Below, piece by piece: positions 7,489 to 12,417 of a stretch of DNA of 12,417 nt (positions within the stretch are counted from its first letter, which is position 1; every line of letters starts with the position of its first letter). Position numbers and translations under genes: made by a program. This stretch comes from Planctomycetota bacterium (lineage in GTDB: Bacteria > Planctomycetota > UBA11346). Where the stretch lies: positions 1-12,417 of the forward strand of contig JAHEDF010000060.1 in NCBI GenBank assembly GCA_024641365.1, in the 5' to 3' direction. The notes beneath the pieces were generated by a model. It had not been told where the DNA came from, made no database searches, and was given only the letters and a program-made list of their open reading frames with translations.

Positions 7489-8187
7489 ATGCTCGACATC
7501 CACACACACATCTTACCTGGAATCGATGATGGTGCGCCCGATATGGCGACCAGTATTGCTTTGTGCCGTTCGTTACAGGCACAGGGGGTGACCACCGCGG
7601 TCGTCACCCCGCATTGGCACAGTCCGCGATTCGATGTAGGTGAAAATGGGATTGCTCAGGCCTGGGAGGGCTTACAGCGTGCAGTAGCGACTGCGGCTCT
7701 CGATTTGCAGATAGTCTTGGGTGCTGAACACCATTTCAGTGGCTTAGAAGATGAGACAAGCTTTATCGATGCGGCTAAACCATTGGGAGACAGTCGGTTA
7801 GTTTTAATCGAGCTACCAGATGATCACTTGCCGCCGGCGACGTGGTCGACACTTTTTACAGTGATTCGTTCTGGTTTGCGGCCTATTTTGGCACATCCAG
7901 AACGCTGCCGCGGTTTGCGTGACCAGCGCGATCAACTGCATGCGTTTACTGATGCGGGTGGATTACTGCAAATTACGCTTGGTAGCCTCCTTGGAGCACT
8001 TGGCTGGTCGATGCGCTGGCATGCGCATCGATTACTGCGTCGTTATCCAGACGCCTGTTTGTTGGCCAGCGATAGCCATGATCTCCAGGTTCGTCGTCCG
8101 CAGTGGGACCGGCTTCCGGGCAAATGGCGCCATCTGGTACCCGCTGACCTCGTCGGGCTGTACCGATGGGGGCATGTCAATGCCTAA
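7489..8187 (+). CDS. CpsB/YwqE-type PHP-domain protein-tyrosine phosphatase
   Basis: This is a 232-residue member of the PHP metallophosphatase family to which the capsule regulators CpsB (pneumococcus) and YwqE (Bacillus) belong. Those enzymes dephosphorylate tyrosine-rich tails of BY-kinases controlling polysaccharide synthesis. The trinuclear metal site is complete: H5 and H7 (MLDIHTH), D14 (GIDDG), H42 (VVTPHW), E80 (GAEHH), E108 (LIELP), H136 (LAHPERC), D195 and H197 (ASDSHD). The spacing of the first seven matches, as I recall it, pneumococcal CpsB. The start at 7489 puts M immediately before LDIHTHILPGIDDG as in the family. The ATG at 7432 would add 19 unrelated residues and would place a strong stem-loop inside the coding region. 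No Shine-Dalgarno is apparent. The gene heads an operon-like run with an outer-membrane barrel, a permease and a secreted protein, which supports an envelope polysaccharide role. No BY-kinase is in view, so the substrate is unknown. Leucine codons are more mixed here than in its TTA-rich downstream neighbours. Confidence 0.92.
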   Translation: MLDIHTHILPGIDDGAPDMATSIALCRSLQAQGVTTAVVTPHWHSPRFDVGENGIAQAWEGLQRAVATAALDLQIVLGAEHHFSGLEDETSFIDAAKPLGDSRLVLIELPDDHLPPATWSTLFTVIRSGLRPILAHPERCRGLRDQRDQLHAFTDAGGLLQITLGSLLGALGWSMRWHAHRLLRRYPDACLLASDSHDLQVRRPQWDRLPGKWRHLVPADLVGLYRWGHVNA

Positions 8188-8215
8188 GGCAATGTTTGAC
8201 AGTACGACTTACCCA

Positions 8216-8234
8216 GGGCACCATCCTCCTGCCC
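8216..8234 (+). promoter_or_regulatory. Leader hairpin presenting an anti-Shine-Dalgarno-like loop
   Basis: GGGCA (8216-8220) pairs with TGCCC (8230-8234) around the loop CCATCCTCC. The CTCC in the loop can pair with the GGAG of the downstream ribosome site (8245-8248). The stem is only 5 bp, so this is tentative. The rest of the 66-bp gap 8188-8253 holds the ribosome site and a duplicated CCCAGGG (8212-8218 and 8240-8246). Confidence 0.3.
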
Positions 8235-8242
8235 AATCCCCC

Positions 8243-8248
8243 AGGGAG
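8243..8248 (+). promoter_or_regulatory. Shine-Dalgarno of the outer-membrane barrel gene
   Basis: AGGGAG with a 5-nt spacer to the ATG at 8254 is the best ribosome site in the window. It supports that start, which also gives a complete signal peptide. Confidence 0.7.
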
Positions 8249-8253
8249 CTTGT

Positions 8254-9483
8254 ATGCGTTTGAGTCGTCCAGTTGCTTTAATCGTTGCTTTGACCTGTGT
8301 AGGTGGAGCAGTTGGTGCCGAACAGGAGCCTGTTACAGTAAAAGATATTAGCGTGCACCCACGTGCGAATCTAAAATCAAGCGATGATACTTTTACGCTG
8401 CACCCTAAAGTGATGGTTGGGGTAGGTTATAATGACAATATTTTTGCTACCCAAACAAATGAAAAAGATGATTTTTATGGTCGTGGCTTGGTTGGGCTTA
8501 TGGGCGACTGGCGATTAAACCCGCATAATTCAATAGCCTTTAATGGTGAATTTGAAGGTTTGCATTATTCAAAATCAGAAAACAAAAAAGGAAATATGGT
8601 TGGTGGTGTAGCCGATGTAGACTTTAAATGGAAAGAGGCCAATAATGAAGGGTTATTACATGGCGGATATGCCCGCTTTGATGATCCGTTAGTTGAAACT
8701 GGCCAACAAATTTTACGAGAAAATATTGTCGGCGCTGGTTCATTAACCATGCAAGGTTCAGCTATACGTAGTGTAACTATGGCTTCGATTACTGGCACAA
8801 ATTATTTAGAGGCAGGACTCGGGTTCACTGAATTAAGTCGTGACAATACCGTTTACGATTTAACCGAGCGCGTTGGTGTAACAACAGCGCGCGATACGTT
8901 TTATTATGCCTTAGTTGGTATTAATCGTTCTGATTATTGGCAGAACACGCAATTTAATGATTCGGTAGGAATTACAGCAGGTCTTGGTACACAATTTCGC
9001 TTAGGTGATCGAGCCACTATGACGGCTGAAGGTGGCGTTACCTATCGCATGTATGAAAATAATTTTAATAATAATGTAGCCTACGATGACGAAAAATATT
9101 TAGCTCCTTACGCTGACATAAAAGTGCGCTGGCCGTGGGAATCCGGTAGTCATGTCGGTATTAATTTATTCTCTCGTGTAGATGAAAGTTTAACCGCGAA
9201 TGCGGCGTGGGTTTACGGCGCTGCCTTAGATGGCCGACTTCGTTTATTGGCTCGTAGTGGCCTTTTTGCAGGTGCGGCATTTTATCACAGTGAAGATAGT
9301 GGCCAAGGCATTGGTATCGCAACGCAAGAACGTGACACCTTTGAAGTAAGTGGTGGCTTTGACCACGAACTATGCAGAGGGTGTGTTGGACGTTTGAAAG
9401 CTACGTATACCGATAGCGATACGGATGTGTCCAATTCGTTTACGCGTTTAATTGTAGCTGCCGACATCGCCATCGCTTATTAA
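8254..9483 (+). CDS. Outer-membrane beta-barrel protein, BBP2/EpsL-like
   Basis: This is a 409-residue protein with a clear signal peptide (MRLSRPVALIVALTCVGGAVGA, cleavage near residue 22). It is followed by alternating polar/hydrophobic strands separated by charged Asn/Asp-rich turns and ends in an aromatic residue (ADIAIAY), as outer-membrane barrels do. The segment MVGVGYNDNIFAT at about 54-66, followed by an acidic DDF, is the hallmark first-strand signature of the 'putative beta-barrel porin 2' family (PF10082 type). Members such as EpsL occur in exopolysaccharide operons. Two cysteines, C374 and C377 (ELCRGCVGR), sit in one hairpin near the C-terminus and are unusual for a barrel; they might form a small disulfide or bind metal. 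A Shine-Dalgarno AGGGAG stands 5 nt before the ATG. The next gene starts 17 bp downstream, so the two are almost certainly co-transcribed. An export pore or envelope anchor for polysaccharide is inferred from family and context; substrate unknown. Confidence 0.88.
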   Translation: MRLSRPVALIVALTCVGGAVGAEQEPVTVKDISVHPRANLKSSDDTFTLHPKVMVGVGYNDNIFATQTNEKDDFYGRGLVGLMGDWRLNPHNSIAFNGEFEGLHYSKSENKKGNMVGGVADVDFKWKEANNEGLLHGGYARFDDPLVETGQQILRENIVGAGSLTMQGSAIRSVTMASITGTNYLEAGLGFTELSRDNTVYDLTERVGVTTARDTFYYALVGINRSDYWQNTQFNDSVGITAGLGTQFRLGDRATMTAEGGVTYRMYENNFNNNVAYDDEKYLAPYADIKVRWPWESGSHVGINLFSRVDESLTANAAWVYGAALDGRLRLLARSGLFAGAAFYHSEDSGQGIGIATQERDTFEVSGGFDHELCRGCVGRLKATYTDSDTDVSNSFTRLIVAADIAIAY

Positions 9484-9500
9484 AGTAGCTGACGGCAACG

Positions 9501-11186
9501 ATGAGCGCACTATCGGCAACGTGGTGGCGTTTATGGCGCAGTGGGCGGAATACGGTTCGTCAATTATTCTTTGAGCAACCCATCCGTGGATTTTCGGTTG
9601 GGTTAGTGGTCTTGTCAGTGTGGTTAATGTTGGGAGCAATTTTTCTTGGGCTCTTATTATTTTTAAGTCAGGCAAATTATCAGGGATTAAAGCCGCGTTT
9701 AGTTGAAAGCTTATTATCGTTGTTTTTTTTCACGCTATTTTTTCTCGTCACTGTTTCGAGCACGGTTTTAATTTGGGGCGCACTGTTTCGAAGCCGCTCT
9801 GCGACTTTTCATGCACAAATGCCACTGAGTGATCGCGATTTATATTGGGGCTCTGCAATTGAAGGGGGTTTATGGTCGAGCTGGGCGGTGCTAGTTTTAG
9901 GGGTTCCGTTGGTTGGTGCTTTAGTTTTAGATCAGATATTTCCCAAAGGCATTTGGGTGACATTTCCAATAATACAAACCCTAATCATGATTGGAGCCGC
10001 ATTTATTGCCGTATTGTCGTTTATTTTGTGCTGTATTGGAGCCGGTGCTTTAGGAGCGTTAATTTTAGCCCGCATAATTCCATTACTCCGGCGAGGGCTT
10101 AAAGGGATCATAATAATAATTGTGGGTGCGATTATGATTGGTGCTGTATTGGTTTTAGGTAGTTTAGAGCAACGCGGCGAGCCGGTTGAATTTATGGGTG
10201 AAGTTATTGGTAAATTACGGTTTGCTGAAAATCCGTATTTACCACCGTGGTGGGCTCAACAAGCGCTTAGTAACGCATTACTTCAAGACTGGACGGGATG
10301 GGCATATTTTGTCGCTTTATTATTAAGTACGGCGATTGGCCTCGGTGTTATTGGCGAATTTATTGCAGGGCGACGTTTACGCGTCGAACTTGATGCGCTA
10401 ACCGGACGACCAGAAAAAAGCAGTCGTTCAACCAGTAAAGAATGGCATTTAATTCCATTTATTCCTAAGGACCTTGGTTTATTAGCGGCAAAAGATGTGC
10501 GATTATTTTTACGTGAGCCAGCACAAGTTTTACAATTTACGATGTTTTTTGGTTTGTTGGCATTTTATTTATTAATGTTGCCGCGTGTTGGTCGTGCTTT
10601 TTTATTCGATGATTGGTGGCGGCCGGTAGTTTCACTCCTCAATTTAACGGCTGTGGCGATGGCGTTGGCAACATTTACGGGACGATTTGTCTATCCGTTA
10701 CTGAGCCTTGAAGGCCGTCGCTTATGGGTGCTGACATTAGCGCCCTGGCCAGCAACGCGCGTCGTGACGGCCAAATTTACCTTTGCATTACTTATTGGCC
10801 TCCCCGTTAGCGTCGGGCTCGTAGTGCTATCAGGAAAAATGTTGGCCTTGAGTCTAGGCATCATTGCCTATCAGGCGGGCATCATCACATGCATGGCAAT
10901 TGGATTCTCAGCTGGCGCATTGGGATTGGGTGCCCGTTTAGCTGACTATAATGAAGACAATCCGGCGAAATTGGTAGCTGGTTATGGGGGAACGATAAAC
11001 TTAATGGCGAGTTTAATCTTCTCGGCTCTATTGTTGGGTGGTGCGGTCTTTCCATTGATTCCTGGGGCTTCCGACTTGGGGCCGTGGCGGTGGGCGGTAG
11101 GCGGCGCGTGGACTATTATCGTAACATGGGTGTGGAGCACTCTCTTTTTAAACATGGCATGGCGGTGGTTCGCTCATCGTAATTGA
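9501..11186 (+). CDS. ABC-2-type transporter permease (PF16949-like)
   Basis: This is a 561-residue integral membrane protein. Approximate hydrophobic segments are at 31-55, 72-95, 124-146, 160-190, 202-221, 266-288, 343-361, 376-394, 424-444, 447-470, 498-518 and 530-552, giving about 12 helices in two halves split by a basic cytosolic loop at 290-340. Motifs seen in putative ABC-2 permeases of this large type are LLAAKDVRLFLREPAQ (327-342), LLSLEGRRLWVLTLAP (400-415) and DNPAKLVAGYGGTINL (486-501). It lacks Walker motifs, so it would need a separate ATPase, which is not in the window. It may lie downstream or elsewhere. The ATG at 9501 is the first in frame, 17 bp after the barrel gene, with no strong Shine-Dalgarno; translational coupling is possible. 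Substrate unknown. Position next to an exopolysaccharide-type barrel suggests export of an envelope component. A run of eight T at 9723-9730 encodes part of a Phe-rich helix; the frame stays intact through it. Confidence 0.87.
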   Translation: MSALSATWWRLWRSGRNTVRQLFFEQPIRGFSVGLVVLSVWLMLGAIFLGLLLFLSQANYQGLKPRLVESLLSLFFFTLFFLVTVSSTVLIWGALFRSRSATFHAQMPLSDRDLYWGSAIEGGLWSSWAVLVLGVPLVGALVLDQIFPKGIWVTFPIIQTLIMIGAAFIAVLSFILCCIGAGALGALILARIIPLLRRGLKGIIIIIVGAIMIGAVLVLGSLEQRGEPVEFMGEVIGKLRFAENPYLPPWWAQQALSNALLQDWTGWAYFVALLLSTAIGLGVIGEFIAGRRLRVELDALTGRPEKSSRSTSKEWHLIPFIPKDLGLLAAKDVRLFLREPAQVLQFTMFFGLLAFYLLMLPRVGRAFLFDDWWRPVVSLLNLTAVAMALATFTGRFVYPLLSLEGRRLWVLTLAPWPATRVVTAKFTFALLIGLPVSVGLVVLSGKMLALSLGIIAYQAGIITCMAIGFSAGALGLGARLADYNEDNPAKLVAGYGGTINLMASLIFSALLLGGAVFPLIPGASDLGPWRWAVGGAWTIIVTWVWSTLFLNMAWRWFAHRN

Positions 11187-11227
11187 GCCGTATCACCGCT
11201 GGCGTGACTGCTAGTTGTATGCAGGCT

Positions 11228-11232
11228 AGGAG
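11228..11232 (+). promoter_or_regulatory. Close-set Shine-Dalgarno before the STN-like gene
   Basis: AGGAG ends 2 nt before the ATG at 11235. The start is kept because it gives a complete signal peptide, while the next in-frame ATG (11283) would remove most of it. Confidence 0.45.
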
Positions 11233-11234
11233 CT

Positions 11235-12417
11235 ATGGCGCATTTACGAGCATTGTGTTTTGGCGTATGTGGGTTTCTGGCAATGGTGTTGTCGGCAAGT
11301 CATGTATGTGCTGCTGAAGTCGAATTAGGCGTATCGAGTCCAATTCTTGCCTTACAAACGGAAGAACGGGAAATTGAAATTGCTGCCCGTCTGCAAGCGA
11401 CACCTTGTTCTTGGAATGCTGGTCGCCTAACGCTTGGAGAGGCAATAGAACGATTGTCGGCTACCGGAAATGATACGCATGTCAGTTCATCTGCTGACCT
11501 CAAAAAAGAAGCAGAGGTCACTGCAATTGCTGGAAATTATTGGGATGGTGTCATAGCTGTTTGCCAAGCTTTTGATTTAGTGCTGGAACCTGGCGAAGGA
11601 ATGGATGTTGGAGAGGATAGTGGTCGCTTTAGTAACCGAGATAATAGCGGTACAGCTATAATAGCGACTGGTGGACCTGTTCGCTTGGTGCCGCGACCAG
11701 AAAAACGTACCAAGCCAATATATGTGTCATGTGGCCAACTATTAACAGAAATAGCCGCATTAAATATGCATGTACGAAATGGGACGGAAAAAAGCCGCAC
11801 CGCTGATATAGAAATAATATTTCGCTTTGAACCGCGCGTTAAAGCTTTGCAAATTGGAACGACGTTAGCTGCTTGGAAATCAGTGGATGACGCATTGGGT
11901 CGTCGTTTAGAATGGACTGAATCAGCAAAAGAATCACAGGGCGATATTTCTATTGTACACATAGATAATTTGCCGCAGCCATTTAATGGCGCAACTTTAG
12001 TCGGCGAGTTATTAGTGCAGGCGTTAGAACCAGTTTCTTTAACGGCGACCATGAAAGTAGGCGATAAAGCACGCGCTACTTTATTGGGTCAAGAAGTTTC
12101 GATGGAATTGATTGGCGAGGGAGAAACCACTGCAAATGGCCAGCGCGGCCCTGGATTTAGCTTATCGGTACCGACTGCTGTTTTAGGCACCCGTCCGACA
12201 TTAGAGGTAATGGCAGCTGGTCAGCCGATTAAATTTAATAATCAGGGATCTCATTGGAGCGGTGGTCGCATTGAATTATTTTTCCGCGGTCCTCGCCAAC
12301 TTGAAGGTGAATACGTGGTGACTTTGGTTGGCCAAGCAGCACTGCAACAATTACGCTTGCCATTACGTATGCCAATTTCTTTAGACTCACTGCCGCAAGG
12401 AGAAAAACCACTTGCGG
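11235..12417 (+). CDS. Secreted protein with STN-like N-terminal domain, 3' end outside window
   Basis: The frame opens with ATG 11235 and stays open to the end (394 codons seen, no stop). The first 26-27 residues form a signal peptide (MAHLRAL, then a hydrophobic CFGVCGFLAMVLS core, then ASHVCA before AEVELG). Residues about 64-118 resemble an STN (secretin/TonB short N-terminal) domain: LTLGEAIERLSATGND with a following strand, then WDGVIAVCQAFDLVLEP. This is the 'L.eaL..L...tg...v......W.al..i....gl.l' pattern. The rest (145-394) is predominantly beta. A segment at 189-230 (TADIEIIFRFEPRVKALQIG followed by GRRLEW) is of a style I associate with secreted planctomycete and verrucomicrobial proteins, and a repetitive immunoglobulin-like region follows. 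I do not recognise a named family for the whole protein. AGGAG lies just 2 nt before the ATG. The 48-bp gap after the permease suggests the same operon. Location periplasmic by inference. The antisense frame at 11537-12052 is a shadow. Confidence 0.8.
   Translation, partial: MAHLRALCFGVCGFLAMVLSASHVCAAEVELGVSSPILALQTEEREIEIAARLQATPCSWNAGRLTLGEAIERLSATGNDTHVSSSADLKKEAEVTAIAGNYWDGVIAVCQAFDLVLEPGEGMDVGEDSGRFSNRDNSGTAIIATGGPVRLVPRPEKRTKPIYVSCGQLLTEIAALNMHVRNGTEKSRTADIEIIFRFEPRVKALQIGTTLAAWKSVDDALGRRLEWTESAKESQGDISIVHIDNLPQPFNGATLVGELLVQALEPVSLTATMKVGDKARATLLGQEVSMELIGEGETTANGQRGPGFSLSVPTAVLGTRPTLEVMAAGQPIKFNNQGSHWSGGRIELFFRGPRQLEGEYVVTLVGQAALQQLRLPLRMPISLDSLPQGEKPLA

Noticed and set aside
8171..8190. 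GGCAT-GTCA-ATGCC hairpin at the end of the phosphatase gene as a terminator
   Set aside because: The stem is 5 bp, overlaps the last codons and has no T-run after it.
8196..8201. TTGACA as a -35 box between the phosphatase and barrel genes
   Set aside because: The hexamer at 17-bp spacing is CACCAT, a poor -10, and the gene spacing favours co-transcription.
9723..9730. Run of eight T as a possible slippage or frameshift site in the permease
   Set aside because: The frame is intact and the family motifs lie in the same frame downstream; the run simply encodes Phe in a membrane helix.
11537..12052. Minus-strand open frame of 171 codons
   Set aside because: The plus strand here encodes the STN-like secreted protein with a signal peptide and continuous frame; the antisense frame has no motif.

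Overview
The window reads as chromosome from a Gram-negative (diderm) bacterium of intermediate GC, most likely a member of the PVC group (Verrucomicrobiota, Planctomycetota and relatives). Three things point there: a secreted PQQ-propeller protein opening with the D-W-P-E-F-R-G-P-x-R-N-G motif common in those phyla, a secreted STN-like-domain protein of a style frequent there, and a PF16949-like ABC permease. An outer-membrane beta-barrel protein shows that an outer membrane exists. The phylum is an inference from protein style; no rRNA or marker gene is present to confirm it.

Layout, left to right. (1) Positions 2-1747 hold the 3' seven-eighths of a YjhG/YagF-type sugar-acid (D-xylonate) dehydratase. 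It is followed after 45 bp by an 86-residue protein (1793-2053) that looks like one isolated GspE/MshE N-terminal-type domain. (2) A secreted PQQ beta-propeller protein (2080-3291) lies on the minus strand, convergent with that pair. (3) 3-dehydroquinate synthase aroB (3411-4538) is divergent from the propeller gene. (4) Phosphoenolpyruvate carboxylase ppc (4568-7345) is on the minus strand, convergent with aroB. (5) Divergent from ppc is a plus-strand, operon-like run: a CpsB/YwqE-type PHP phosphatase (7489-8187), a BBP2/EpsL-like outer-membrane beta-barrel (8254-9483), a 12-TM ABC-2-type permease (9501-11186) and a secreted protein with an STN-like domain that runs off the window (11235-12417). 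Intergenic gaps in this run are 66, 17 and 48 bp.

How the genes fit together. aroB and ppc are housekeeping: the shikimate pathway and anaplerotic oxaloacetate supply. The dehydratase is a catabolic sugar-acid enzyme whose partners are not in view. The 7489-12417 run is the most interesting part. A PHP phosphatase of the capsule-regulator type, an exopolysaccharide-associated barrel, an exporter permease and a secreted STN-like protein suggest an envelope polysaccharide or export module. Glycosyltransferases, a BY-kinase and the ABC ATPase are not in the window, so the assignment is provisional.

There is no tRNA, rRNA, CRISPR array, insertion sequence or phage gene that I can see. All gaps between genes are shorter than 150 bp. 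The divergent 7346-7488 region carries the clearest non-coding structure: an interrupted 12-bp stem ending 6 nt before the phosphatase start, plus four TGTGG repeats.
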